From the NCBI RefSeq assembly GCF_008642295.1, contig NZ_CP029190.1, forward strand, positions 2,905,001 through 2,969,000: a stretch of DNA of 64,000 nt, in the 5' to 3' direction. The notes under the pieces are model-generated. The model was not told where the DNA came from, made no database searches, and worked only from the letters and a program-made list of their open reading frames with translations. The translations under genes were made by a program, and so were the position numbers. This DNA comes from Streptomyces venezuelae. Lineage in GTDB: Bacteria; Actinomycetota; Actinomycetes; Streptomycetales; Streptomycetaceae. Positions 25,594 through 34,236 of the stretch are shown here, piece after piece. Each line of letters starts with the position of its first letter. Within the stretch, counting starts at the first letter, position 1.

Positions 25594-26352
25594 GTGAATG
25601 CCACTGACCACACCCCTGCCGACCTGCTGCGATCCGCGCTCGCCGGGGACCCGGGCCGCCCGCTCGTCACCTTCTACGACGACGCCACCGGCGAACGCGT
25701 GGAATTGTCCGTCGCCACCTTCGCCAATTGGGTGGCCAAGACCGCGAACCTGCTCCAGGGCGATCTGGGCGCCGGGCCCGGGGACCGGCTGGCGCTGCTG
25801 CTGCCCGCGCACTGGCAGACGGCGGTGTGGGTGATCGCCGCCGCCTCGGTGGGCGTGGTGGTCGAGCCGGGCGGCGACCCGGCCGGTGCCGACCTGGTGG
25901 TGAGCGGGCCGGACTCGCTGGAGGCGGCTGCCGCCTGCTCCGGCGAGCGGGTGGCGCTGGCACTGCGGCCGTTGGGCGGTCGGTTCCCGCAGCCGCCGGC
26001 CGGGTTCCTGGACTACGCGGTGGAGGTGCCGGGGCAGGGCGACCGGTTCGCCCCGTTCGTTCCGGTGGACCCGCAGGATGCGGGGCTCTCGCTGGCGGGT
26101 GCCGACCTGTCGTACGCCGAGCTGGTCGGGCGGGCCCGCGAGGACGCGGCGCAGCTCGGGCTCGGCGAGGGCTCGCGGATGCTGAGCGGGCTTTCGTACG
26201 ACGACTGGGAGGGACTGTCGACCGGGCTGTTCGCGCCGCTGGCGGCGGGGGGCTCGGTGGTGCTGTGCCGGAACCTGGACCGGCTGTCCGCCGAGGGGCT
26301 GGCCCAGCGGGTGTCGGCCGAGCGCGTCACCCACACCGCGCCGCAGCCGTAG
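25594..26352 (+). CDS. TIGR03089 family protein
   Basis: 252 residues. The N-terminal half resembles the start of adenylate-forming enzymes (TPADLLRSALAGDPGRPLV, the VAKTANLLQGDLG and PGDRLALLLPAHWQTAVWVIA blocks), but the chain ends before any C-terminal ATP/AMP lid, as is typical of TIGR03089, an actinobacterial family of unknown role. It is therefore probably not a functional ligase. GTG at 25594 sits 7 nt after TACCCT (25581-25586) with no ribosome site, indicating a leaderless message; the ATG at 25598 is out of frame. It precedes the LCP cluster with a 244-nt spacer. Confidence 0.85.
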   Translation: MNATDHTPADLLRSALAGDPGRPLVTFYDDATGERVELSVATFANWVAKTANLLQGDLGAGPGDRLALLLPAHWQTAVWVIAAASVGVVVEPGGDPAGADLVVSGPDSLEAAAACSGERVALALRPLGGRFPQPPAGFLDYAVEVPGQGDRFAPFVPVDPQDAGLSLAGADLSYAELVGRAREDAAQLGLGEGSRMLSGLSYDDWEGLSTGLFAPLAAGGSVVLCRNLDRLSAEGLAQRVSAERVTHTAPQP

Positions 26353-26386
26353 GCGCCCCGCACCCGCACCGCGCCGCAGCCGCCCC

Positions 26387-26465
26387 GGGTGTCACCCCCG
26401 CGGTGCGGGCGGGTGTCACCCACTCGCGTGACCGGCGGCTCCCGGGCGATTTGTCACCCACATGG
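26387..26465. promoter_or_regulatory. TGTCACC-type repeats upstream of the first LCP gene
   Basis: The palindrome GGGTGTCACCC occurs exactly at 26387-26397 and 26411-26421, 24 nt apart. A third, related element ATTTGTCACCCACATGG lies at 26449-26465 and matches 15 of 17 bases of ATTTGTCACCAGCATGG at 27866-27882 upstream of the second LCP gene. These look like protein-binding sites. Confidence 0.5.
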
Positions 26466-26596
26466 CCCAGTACGGGTCCCTGCCCCCGGGCCGCCCGGGC
26501 GGGCCGGGGGCAGGATCGAGGAGAGGGGCACCTCCCTCGGCCGTACCTCCCGTGCGGCCGTCGCCGACGCGGGAAGCGGTAAGGGGACGGACGCCA

Positions 26597-27787
26597 GTGA
26601 CCGACAGGGCGGGCACACCCGGCTGGACCGTGGCGCCCGGAGGCTTTCCGAAGCCTCCGCGGCGCCGACGGCGCCGGCTGCTGCGCTGGCTCGGCCTGGT
26701 GATGGTGCTGGTGGTCCTGGCCGGGGCGGGCACCGGCTGGTGGACGTACCGGACGCTGGACGGGAACATCACCGAGGACTCCTCGGCCGCCGCCGAACTG
26801 GAGCGGTACGAGCGCGAGCGGCCGAACCGGTTCGTGGGCGGGTCCAGGAACATCCTGCTGATCGGCTCGGACTCGCGGTCCGGCACGGACAACGCCCGGT
26901 ACGGGCAGGACGGCGGCACCCAGCGCTCGGACACCACGATCCTGCTGCATGTGGCGGCGGACCGGAACAGCGCCACGGCGGTGTCCATACCGAGGGACCT
27001 GATGGCACAGATCCCGAGTTGCCTCAGGCCCGACGGGAGCCGCACCGGCGACCGGTTCGCCCAGTTCAACTGGGCCTATGAGTGGGGCGGCGCGGCCTGC
27101 ACGATCCGGACCGTGGAGAAGCTGACCGGGATCCGCATCGACCACCACATGGTGGTGGACTTCCGTGGCTTCAAGAAGATGGTGGACGCGGTCGGCGGGG
27201 TGGAGATCTGCCTGAAGAAGCCGGTGAGCGACACCGAGGCCAAACTCACCCTGCCGGCCGGGCGGCAGATCCTGCACGGGGAGCAGGCCCTGGGCTTCGT
27301 ACGGGCCCGCTACAGCCTGGGTGGCGGCAGCGACACCGAACGGATGGAGCGGCAGCAGCAGTTCCTGGGCTCGCTGGTGAAGAAGGTGCAGAGCAACGGC
27401 GTGCTACTGAACCCGGGCCGGCTGTATCCGCTGCTGGACGCGGCCACCTCGTCGATCACCACCGATCCGGGACTGGCCTCGCTGCGGGACCTGTACGAAC
27501 TCGTACGCGGCATGCGGGACATACCCACTGACAAGGTGCAGTTCCTGACGGTTCCCAGGAAGCCATATGCTGTCGACCCAAACCGGGACGAATTGGTACA
27601 GCCTGACGCAGCGCGGCTGTTCGGTCAGCTGCGGATGGACCGGCCGCTGACCATCGCCTCCCCGGATTCCTCGGCCCCGCCCCGCCCCCAGGACCGGAAG
27701 CCGGCCGCCACCCCGGGAACCGGCGCCGGCCCCACACCCGTCCCCACTTTCACCGGCACCACGGCCGGTGCCGCATCGTGCAGGTGA
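26597..27787 (+). CDS. LCP (LytR-CpsA-Psr) family glycopolymer ligase 1
   Basis: 396 residues from the GTG at 26597, which follows AAGGGGACGG. An in-frame ATG at 26462 would add 45 Pro/Arg-rich residues, but it lies inside a repeated regulatory-looking element and has no ribosome site. Basic N-terminus, one membrane segment (about 30-50), then the extracellular LCP domain: NILLIGSDSRSG, DTTILLHVAADRN, AVSIPRDLMAQIP, the FAQFNWAYEWGG turn, and VDFRGFKKMVDAVGGVEIC. The conserved Arg and Asp residues that bind the pyrophosphate lipid donor are present. LCP enzymes attach lipid-linked wall polymers to peptidoglycan. No C-terminal LytR_C domain; the tail is Pro/Ala-rich. Confidence 0.92.
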   Translation: MTDRAGTPGWTVAPGGFPKPPRRRRRRLLRWLGLVMVLVVLAGAGTGWWTYRTLDGNITEDSSAAAELERYERERPNRFVGGSRNILLIGSDSRSGTDNARYGQDGGTQRSDTTILLHVAADRNSATAVSIPRDLMAQIPSCLRPDGSRTGDRFAQFNWAYEWGGAACTIRTVEKLTGIRIDHHMVVDFRGFKKMVDAVGGVEICLKKPVSDTEAKLTLPAGRQILHGEQALGFVRARYSLGGGSDTERMERQQQFLGSLVKKVQSNGVLLNPGRLYPLLDAATSSITTDPGLASLRDLYELVRGMRDIPTDKVQFLTVPRKPYAVDPNRDELVQPDAARLFGQLRMDRPLTIASPDSSAPPRPQDRKPAATPGTGAGPTPVPTFTGTTAGAASCR

Positions 27788-27865
27788 CCGACCGGTAAAG
27801 CAATGCCAAAAGCCGTGCCGGAACCGAGCAGGTTGGCCGGTTTGCCCAGTTATAAGGGGAGTGGA

Positions 27866-27882
27866 ATTTGTCACCAGCATGG
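27866..27882 (+). promoter_or_regulatory. 17-nt element shared with LCP gene 1 upstream region
   Basis: ATTTGTCACCAGCATGG, 66 nt before the LCP2 start, differs at only two positions from 26449-26465. Nothing in the coding logic requires the similarity, so a common regulator is the simple reading. Confidence 0.45.
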
Positions 27883-27947
27883 TTTGGAGCTGAACTGGCC
27901 GGATAGGGTGAGCGATCCGGTGCCACCGACGGAGGATTCGAGCGACC

Positions 27948-29693
27948 GTGGATGCACAAGGCCGTGGGCGGGCGGACGAAATCGATCCCGCAGACCAGTG
28001 GGTCCTCAACCCCCGCACCGGCAACTACGAACTGCGACTGGACCGTTCCGCACCGCAGCAACAGCAGCGGCCGACCGTCGGCGCTCCCCGCAGAGCCCCG
28101 GCCCCCGCGGCCCCCGGCGGTACGCCTGCCGCACCGTCCCCCGCCGTCCCGGGTCCGCGGCGCGGCGACCTCCCGCCCGGCGGCGGGCGGCGCGGTGGCC
28201 GCAAACGCGGCAGCGGCGGCAAAGGCCCGGGCGGCGGCAAGGCGGGCCGCAGGAAGAAGGTGCTCGTCGTCACCGGCGCGACGATGGCCTTCCTGCTGGT
28301 CGGCGGGTCCGTGGCGGGCTATCTGTACTACCGGCACCTGAACGGCAATCTCGATGTCATCGACACCGCCGGCGCGGGCACCGGTGGTTTCAAGAAGGAC
28401 CAGCCCATCAACATCCTGGTGATCGGCACCGACAAGCGCACGGGTGCCGGCAACGAGGGTTACGGCGACAAGAACAGCAAGGGCCACGCCGACACCACGA
28501 TCCTCTTCCACGTCTCCAAGGACCGGACGAACGCGACCGCGGTGTCCATCCCGCGCGACCTGATCACCGACATCCCGGAGTGCCCGACCAAGCAGCCGGA
28601 CGGTTCGGTGAAGACGATCCCCGGCGAGAAGGGCGTCCGCTTCAACACCAGCCTCGGGCAGGCGGGCCGCGACCCGGGCTGCACCATGCGCACGGTCAAG
28701 CAGCTCACCGGCATCCCGATCGACCACTTCATGATGGCCGACTTCAACGCGGTCAAGACGCTGAGCACGGCGGTCGGCGGCGTCCCGGTCTGCCTGGCCA
28801 AGCCGGTGGACGACGACAAGTCGAAGCTGAAGCTGCCGGCGGGCGAGCACACGCTCTCCGGCGAGCAGGCCCTGGCCTTCGTACGGACCCGGCACGCCTT
28901 CGGCAACGAGAGCGACCTGGACCGGATCAAAACCCAGCAGCAGTTCCTGGGTTCGATGATGCGCCAGATGAAGTCCAAGAACACGCTGTCCAGTCCGAAG
29001 AAACTGTTCTCCCTGGCGGAGGCGGCGACCAAGGCGCTGAGCGTGGACTCGGGCATAGGGTCCATCGCCAAGCTCACCGACCTCGCCGGGGAGCTGAAGG
29101 GCGTCAATCCCAAGAACGTCACCTTCACCACCCTGCCGGTCGTCGACAACCCGGCCGAGAAGATCAAGGCGACGGTCGTGGTCAGCCCGTCCCAGGCCGA
29201 GCCACTGCTGCAGATGATCCGCGAGGACGTCTCGCTCACCGAGGTCGAGCAGCAGGAGAAGGCCGCCAAGGACGCGGCCAAGGCCCAGCAGGAGGCACTG
29301 CTCCAGGGCAACCGCGCACAGCCGGGGGACGTGCGCGTACAGATCTTCAACGGCGGTGGCCCGCAGGGCTCGGCCTCCGCCACCCTGGTCTGGCTGCAGA
29401 ACAACAAGAGCGTGACCCGGGCCAGCAACGAGGGTAATGCGCCCGCGAAGCTGGACAAGACGACCCTGGAGTACGCGCCCAACCAGGCCGACCAGGCCCG
29501 GGCGCTGGCGGACATGATGGGCCTGCCGGCCACCGCACTCAAGATCGGAACGACGGACGCGGCCCCGAAGACCCCGATGAAGCTCACGCTGGGCGCGGAC
29601 TTCAAGGGTGCGGGCATTCCGCTCACGGCACCGCAGCAGGTTCCGGAGGGCGTGCAGCGCGTCGAGGCGGACAAGGCCGTCTGCGCCAAATGA
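27948..29693 (+). CDS. LCP family glycopolymer ligase 2 with LytR_C domain
   Basis: 581 residues. A Gln/Pro/Gly- and Lys-rich cytoplasmic segment (1-105) leads to one membrane helix (about 106-128) and the LCP domain (about 145-330: NILVIGTDKRTG, ATAVSIPRDLITDIP, DHFMMADFNAVKTLSTAVGGV, GEQALAFVRTRHAFG). A charged helical linker precedes a C-terminal LytR_C domain (about 460-545, DVRVQIFNGGGPQG). GTG start at 27948 with GGAGG 12 nt upstream; an ATG 4 nt later is out of frame. It should ligate wall glycopolymers; which polymer cannot be read from sequence. It is followed 66 nt later by LCP3, past two hairpins. Confidence 0.92.
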   Translation: MDAQGRGRADEIDPADQWVLNPRTGNYELRLDRSAPQQQQRPTVGAPRRAPAPAAPGGTPAAPSPAVPGPRRGDLPPGGGRRGGRKRGSGGKGPGGGKAGRRKKVLVVTGATMAFLLVGGSVAGYLYYRHLNGNLDVIDTAGAGTGGFKKDQPINILVIGTDKRTGAGNEGYGDKNSKGHADTTILFHVSKDRTNATAVSIPRDLITDIPECPTKQPDGSVKTIPGEKGVRFNTSLGQAGRDPGCTMRTVKQLTGIPIDHFMMADFNAVKTLSTAVGGVPVCLAKPVDDDKSKLKLPAGEHTLSGEQALAFVRTRHAFGNESDLDRIKTQQQFLGSMMRQMKSKNTLSSPKKLFSLAEAATKALSVDSGIGSIAKLTDLAGELKGVNPKNVTFTTLPVVDNPAEKIKATVVVSPSQAEPLLQMIREDVSLTEVEQQEKAAKDAAKAQQEALLQGNRAQPGDVRVQIFNGGGPQGSASATLVWLQNNKSVTRASNEGNAPAKLDKTTLEYAPNQADQARALADMMGLPATALKIGTTDAAPKTPMKLTLGADFKGAGIPLTAPQQVPEGVQRVEADKAVCAK

Positions 29694-29694
29694 C

Positions 29695-29747
29695 GGTTCA
29701 TCACAGGATGAACCGGGGGAATCCCTGACGTATCAGGGTCTTTTCTT
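29695..29747 (+). terminator. two hairpins and a T-rich run between LCP2 and LCP3
   Basis: GGTTCATC/GATGAACC (29695-29702, 29707-29714) is an 8-bp stem directly after the LCP2 stop. CCCTGA/TCAGGG (29723-29728, 29733-29738) with a CGTA loop is followed by TCTTTTCTT, a textbook intrinsic terminator shape and rare in this GC-rich genome. It ends just before the LCP3 ribosome site. Confidence 0.55.
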
Positions 29748-29759
29748 GGGGGGTATTGC

Positions 29760-31421
29760 GTGAGGCACAGCAACGTGCGGGAGGAGGGTGCGCCCTCCTC
29801 CGCTGCCGCCGACGGCATGGCCGGCGGCGGCGGTTCCGGTGCGTCCGGCGCGATACCCGGCCCGCGGGGCGGGCGCAGGGGCCGCGGGTCCGGCCGGCCG
29901 CCCGCCCGGCGGGGCCGGCGGGTGCTGCGCTGGGTCGCCTCGGTACTGGCGCTGCTGATACTCGGGACGGCGGGCGCCGGTTACCTGTACTACCGCCACC
30001 TCAACGGCAGCATCAAGACGGACGCACTGAACCTCGGCGACACCAAGCTGGGCGGGTCCAAGCCCAACGCCTTCGGGCAGACCCCCCTCAACATCCTCCT
30101 CATCGGTTCCGACGCCCGTGACGGCGACGAGAACAAGGCCCTCGGCGGGGGCCGGGACACCTTCGACGGACCGCCGCTCGCGGATGTGCAGATGCTGCTG
30201 CACCTGTCCGCCGACCGCAGCAACATGTCGGTCGTCTCGATGCCGCGCGACACCCTCCTCAAGATGCCGAAGTGCACCGCGCCGAAGGGTGAGGTGCACG
30301 AGGCCAGCAAGGGGCTCGTGCAGACCAACATGTCGCTCCAGCGGGGCGGTCCGGGCTGCACGGTCGCCACCTGGCAGGAACTCACCAAGATCCCCATCGA
30401 TCACTTCATGATGATCGACTTCAAGGGTGTGGTGTCGATGGCGGACGCCATCGGCGGCGTCCCGGTCTGCGTCGAGCAGAACGTCCACTCGCGCACCCGG
30501 GAGGGCCACGGCTCCGGCCTGAAGCTGCCCAAGGGCGACAACGTCATCCAGGGCGAGGTGGCGCTCCAGTGGCTGCGCACCCGCTACGGCTTCGAGGACG
30601 GCACCGACATCGGCCGGACCCGCGCCCAGCACATGTACATGAACTCGCTGGCCCGCGAGTTCCGCAAGAACGCCAAGCTCAGCAATCCGGTGAAGCTCAA
30701 CAGCCTGGCGCAGGCGGCCATCAAGGCCATGGTGGTGGACCCCGGCCTGAACAAGATCGACAAGTTGTACGACCTGAGCATGGAGCTGAAGAAGGTCCCC
30801 ACCGGCCGGATCACCATGACCACCATGCCGTGGATCCAGAGCCCGCGGGACATCAACCGGGTGGAGCCCAAGCCGGGCGAGGCCGAGGAGCTGTTCCGGA
30901 TGGTCCGCGAGGACATCGCGCTCGACGGCAAGGGGGCCACCCCGGCCGCCTCCCCCGCCCCCTCGGCGGCGCCGTCCACCCCGCCGGTCACCGACCCGGC
31001 CGCGCCCCCCGGCCGGATCCCGGTGATGGTCCGCAACGCCACCGGCGGCAAGAACACCCCGGAGGGCAAGGTCAAGAACCGGGCGAGCGAGGTGGCCACG
31101 CTGCTGATCGGCAAGGGCTTCGGCAAGGCCATGGCGGACCGCCAGCCGGCCGCCGAGGACACCACCGTGATCCGGTACGCCGGGCTGGACCAGGCGGGTG
31201 ACGCGCTGGCCGTGGCCACCGCGATCGGCCTGCCGCCGTCCGCGGTCCAGCGGTCCACGGACGTCTCCGGGGTGACCCTGTTCGTGGGCAAGGACTGGCG
31301 CAGCGGTCCCACGATCACCCCGCCGGCCCCGGCCCCCACCAAGGCCCCGGACTCGGCCCGCGCGCTCAACGGCGACGACGACAAGGCCTGTATGCGCATC
31401 CAGGAGGGCTTCACCTGGTAG
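29760..31421 (+). CDS. LCP family glycopolymer ligase 3 with LytR_C domain
   Basis: 553 residues. Gly/Arg-rich cytoplasmic N-terminus, one membrane helix (about 58-80), LCP domain (about 100-300) with LNILLIGSDARDG, VVSMPRDTLLKMP, DHFMMIDFKGVVSMADAIGGV and VALQWLRTRYGFEDG, then a Pro/Ala linker and a C-terminal LytR_C domain (IPVMVRNATGGKN onward, about 420-510). The membrane segment ends AGYLYYRHLNGS, the same as LCP2's GYLYYRHLNGN, so LCP2 and LCP3 look like recent tandem duplicates. GTG start at 29760 with GGGGGG about 8 nt upstream. A 14-bp terminator separates it from the convergent glycosyltransferase. Confidence 0.92.
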   Translation: MRHSNVREEGAPSSAAADGMAGGGGSGASGAIPGPRGGRRGRGSGRPPARRGRRVLRWVASVLALLILGTAGAGYLYYRHLNGSIKTDALNLGDTKLGGSKPNAFGQTPLNILLIGSDARDGDENKALGGGRDTFDGPPLADVQMLLHLSADRSNMSVVSMPRDTLLKMPKCTAPKGEVHEASKGLVQTNMSLQRGGPGCTVATWQELTKIPIDHFMMIDFKGVVSMADAIGGVPVCVEQNVHSRTREGHGSGLKLPKGDNVIQGEVALQWLRTRYGFEDGTDIGRTRAQHMYMNSLAREFRKNAKLSNPVKLNSLAQAAIKAMVVDPGLNKIDKLYDLSMELKKVPTGRITMTTMPWIQSPRDINRVEPKPGEAEELFRMVREDIALDGKGATPAASPAPSAAPSTPPVTDPAAPPGRIPVMVRNATGGKNTPEGKVKNRASEVATLLIGKGFGKAMADRQPAAEDTTVIRYAGLDQAGDALAVATAIGLPPSAVQRSTDVSGVTLFVGKDWRSGPTITPPAPAPTKAPDSARALNGDDDKACMRIQEGFTW

Positions 31422-31444
31422 CGGCCGGTCCGGCCGTACGTGAA

Positions 31445-31476
31445 GGGGCCCGGCGGAGATCACTCCGCCGGGCCCC
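31445..31476. terminator. bidirectional terminator
   Basis: A 14-bp perfect stem, GGGGCCCGGCGGAG with its complement, and an ATCA loop lie between the convergent stops of LCP3 and the family 2 glycosyltransferase. Confidence 0.85.
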
Positions 31477-31490
31477 TCTCGTACGTACGA

Positions 31491-32540
31491 CTAGCGGGCC
31501 GGTGCCGGGTCCTCCGCCGGTACGGTCGGCCGGCGGGAGGCGATGACCTTGCGCGCGAGCGAGCGCGGGCTGGTCAGGAAGCCCCAGCCCCAGGACATGT
31601 GCATGGTGGCCAGGGCGACCGGGATCTGCAGCCGGGCCTTGAGCGACAGCCCCTTGCCGGCCGGGACGGAGCCCGCGGTGATCGCCGCGAGGTAGCCGCC
31701 CGGGATCAGGAAGCCCCACGGGGTCAGCACGGCGCCCGCGACCAGACCGGCTGCGATCGCGCAGACGGCGACCGGCGGGGCGAGGTAGCGCAGGTTGATC
31801 GAGCCGGCGTGGTAGCGGGCCACCACATGCCGCCAGCGGCCGTAGTCCTTGTACTGCTTGGCGAGCGCCCGGACGGACGGCCGCGGGCGGTACTGGACCT
31901 TCAGCTCCGGCGAGAACCAGATCAGACCGCCGGCCTCACGGATGCGGAAGTTCAGCTCCCAGTCCTGGGCGCGGATGAACTCCACGTTGTAGCCGCCCTG
32001 CCGTTCCAGCGCCTCGCGCCGGAACACGCCCAGGTAGACGGTTTCGGCGGGGCCCGCCTCACCGCCGGTGTGGAAGGCCGCGTTGCCCACGCCGATCTTC
32101 GAGGTCATCGCGGCGGCGACGGCGTCCTCCCAGGCGTTCTCGCCCTCGGCGTGCATGATGCCGCCGACGTTCTGCGCGCCGGTCTCGGCGAGCAGCCGGA
32201 CGGCGGTGGCGATGTAGTTCGGGGAGAGCATGCCGTGCCCGTCGACGCGTACCACGATCGGGTGACGCGATGCCTTGATGGCGGCATTGAGCGCGGCCGG
32301 CGTACGGCCGGTGGGGTTCGGGACGGTGTGGACGCGCGCACGTTCGTCGGATGCGGTCTCGGCGACGAGCTCGGCAGCGATTTCGTCGGTACGGTCCGTG
32401 GACGGGCCGAGCGCGATCACCACCTCCATCTCGCCGTCGTACTCCTGGCCCAGGATGTGCCGGACGGAGTCGCGGAGGTAACGCTCCTCGTTGAGCACCG
32501 GCATGATCACCGAGACTGCGGGCTGCTTCTGGGTGGGCAT
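31491..32540 (-). CDS. family 2 glycosyltransferase (succinoglycan/ExoA-like)
   Basis: 349 residues. A GT-A domain (about 8-230) starts VSVIMPVLNEERYLRDSV and contains VVRVDGHGMLSPNYI in the metal-binding position and RAQDWELNFRIREAGG near the acceptor site; two hydrophobic segments (about 255-305) anchor it at the membrane. ExoA-like enzymes add sugars to lipid-linked repeat units. Surrounded on both sides by LCP ligases, it is a natural candidate for building the polymer they attach, though donor and acceptor are unknown. The ATG at 32540 follows AAGGACCCC. Confidence 0.88.
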   Translation of the reverse strand: MPTQKQPAVSVIMPVLNEERYLRDSVRHILGQEYDGEMEVVIALGPSTDRTDEIAAELVAETASDERARVHTVPNPTGRTPAALNAAIKASRHPIVVRVDGHGMLSPNYIATAVRLLAETGAQNVGGIMHAEGENAWEDAVAAAMTSKIGVGNAAFHTGGEAGPAETVYLGVFRREALERQGGYNVEFIRAQDWELNFRIREAGGLIWFSPELKVQYRPRPSVRALAKQYKDYGRWRHVVARYHAGSINLRYLAPPVAVCAIAAGLVAGAVLTPWGFLIPGGYLAAITAGSVPAGKGLSLKARLQIPVALATMHMSWGWGFLTSPRSLARKVIASRRPTVPAEDPAPAR

Positions 32541-32653
32541 GGGGTCCTTCGAAGGGGGTCGGTATCGGTGTCACGTTACCGCGTACGGGGGAAACCGGTG
32601 CGCGCCGGACCGGCCGTGACGGCCGCCGCCGGTCGTATGGACCTACTGTTCCG

Positions 32654-34186
32654 ATGAGTCGATCACGCCCCGCGGAGGTGTCCCTCGTGCCCCAGCCGCC
32701 GCACCGATCCCGAAGGCGCCCCGCGCCGCCCCGGCGCGCCCGGCGCGGGGCAGCCGGCGGGGCAGGCGGGCGCATGGCGGGTGGCGGGCACCGGCCGCGC
32801 TGGGGGCTGCGGCTGGCCGGGGCGCTGTCCGTGGCGGTGCTGGGCTCCGGGGCCATCGGGCATGCGGTGATGACCGGGCTGGACACCGGGATCGAGCGGG
32901 TGGACCCGTTCAAGGACATGAAGAACCGCCCGGAGGCCGGGCACGGTATGAACGTGCTGCTGGTGGGCACCGACGGCCGGGACAAGATCACCCGTGAGGA
33001 GCGGCGCGAGTACCGGCTGGGCGGCGCGCCGTGCCACTGCACCGACACGATCATGCTGGTGCACATCTCGGCCGACCGGGAGCGGGCCAGCGTGGTCAGC
33101 CTGCCCCGGGACAGCTATGCGGAGGTGCCCGCCCACCGGGACCCGCAGACCGGGAAGGCCCGCGGGGCGCATCCGGTGAAACTCAACGCGGCGTACGCGG
33201 AGGGCGGCCCGCAGCTGACCGTGCGGACCGTGGAGAACATGACCCGGGTGAAGATCGACCACTATCTGGAGGTCGACTTCACCAGCTTCATGAAGACGGT
33301 GGACGCGATGGGCGGCGTGGACATCTGCACCGCCAAGGCCATGCGGGACCCGTACACGGGGCTGGAGCTGCCGCCCGGCACCCACCGGCTGACCGGCGGG
33401 CAGGCCCTGCAGTACGTCCGGTCCCGGCATGTCGACGGGGCCTCGGACCTGGGCCGGATGCAGCGTCAGCAGCGTTTCCTGGCCGCCCTGATCCGGCAGG
33501 CGACCAGTGGCGGGGTGCTGCTGAACCCGGTGAAGTTCAAGCAGGTCAGCTCGACCCTGCTGAGCTCGGTGCGGGCGGACCGGGGCTTCGGGTCGGAGCA
33601 GATGCTGGCCCTGGGGCAGGCGATGCGGGACTTCTCCCCCGCCTCCTCGGAGTTCACCTCGGTGCCGGTCGGCAACCCCTCGTACAAGGTGAAGGGCATC
33701 GGCTCCACGGTGAAGTGGGACCGGCCGAAGGCCGCCAAGCTGTTCCAGGCCCTCCGGGACGACCGTCCGCTGGCCCCGGCCCGCCGGGGCGGCGACCGCG
33801 GCCGGCCGGCGGCGGTGCCGGTGGACGTGGCTCCGCAGCAGATCCGGGTCCAGGTGGAGAACGGCACCCGGATCGACGGCCTGGGCGGCCGGGTGGACCA
33901 GGCCCTGCGGTCCACCGGCTTCAACACCACCCGGACGCCGGGGAACGCGGCCAGCCGCGAGATCAAGCGCACGGTGGTGGCCTACGACCCGCGCTGGGAC
34001 CGCTCGGCCCGGAGCCTGGCCACGGCCCTGCCGGGCTGCGAACTCCGCGCGGTCCGCGGCCTGGGCCGCACCCTGCTGGTCACGGCCGGCTCGGACTACC
34101 GCAAGGTGGTCCCGGTCCGCGCCGAGGACCCGTACCAGGGTGAATTCGGCGTGGTGACGGGCGACCAGGTGGTCTGCAACAAATAG
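32654..34186 (+). CDS. LCP family glycopolymer ligase 4 with LytR_C domain
   Basis: 510 residues from the ATG at 32654; the GTG at 32687 (499 residues) has GGAGG 8 nt upstream and may be the true start. Arg/Pro-rich cytoplasmic tail, one membrane helix (about 52-72), LCP domain (about 95-290): NVLLVGTDGRDKI, the CHCTDTIMLVHISADR strand with two Cys, VVSLPRDSYAEVP, KLNAAYAEGGP, VDFTSFMKTVDAMGGVDIC and LQYVRSRHVDG. A C-terminal LytR_C domain spans about 395-480 (QQIRVQVENGTRIDG). Wall-polymer ligase role inferred from family. Divergent from the glycosyltransferase. Confidence 0.92.
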   Translation: MSRSRPAEVSLVPQPPHRSRRRPAPPRRARRGAAGGAGGRMAGGGHRPRWGLRLAGALSVAVLGSGAIGHAVMTGLDTGIERVDPFKDMKNRPEAGHGMNVLLVGTDGRDKITREERREYRLGGAPCHCTDTIMLVHISADRERASVVSLPRDSYAEVPAHRDPQTGKARGAHPVKLNAAYAEGGPQLTVRTVENMTRVKIDHYLEVDFTSFMKTVDAMGGVDICTAKAMRDPYTGLELPPGTHRLTGGQALQYVRSRHVDGASDLGRMQRQQRFLAALIRQATSGGVLLNPVKFKQVSSTLLSSVRADRGFGSEQMLALGQAMRDFSPASSEFTSVPVGNPSYKVKGIGSTVKWDRPKAAKLFQALRDDRPLAPARRGGDRGRPAAVPVDVAPQQIRVQVENGTRIDGLGGRVDQALRSTGFNTTRTPGNAASREIKRTVVAYDPRWDRSARSLATALPGCELRAVRGLGRTLLVTAGSDYRKVVPVRAEDPYQGEFGVVTGDQVVCNK

Positions 34187-34236
34187 CGTGCGGCGGGTGC
34201 GGCGCGTGCGTCGCGTGCGGCAACCGCTCGGTCGTC

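Noticed and set aside
25594..26352. Functional acyl-CoA synthetase
   Set aside because: Similarity covers only the N-terminal part; the C-terminal AMP-binding lid is missing at full gene length, so only the TIGR03089 name is supported.
26462..26596. ATG at 26462 as the LCP1 start
   Set aside because: It lies within a 17-mer repeated upstream of LCP2 and has no ribosome site; the GTG at 26597 has AAGGGG.
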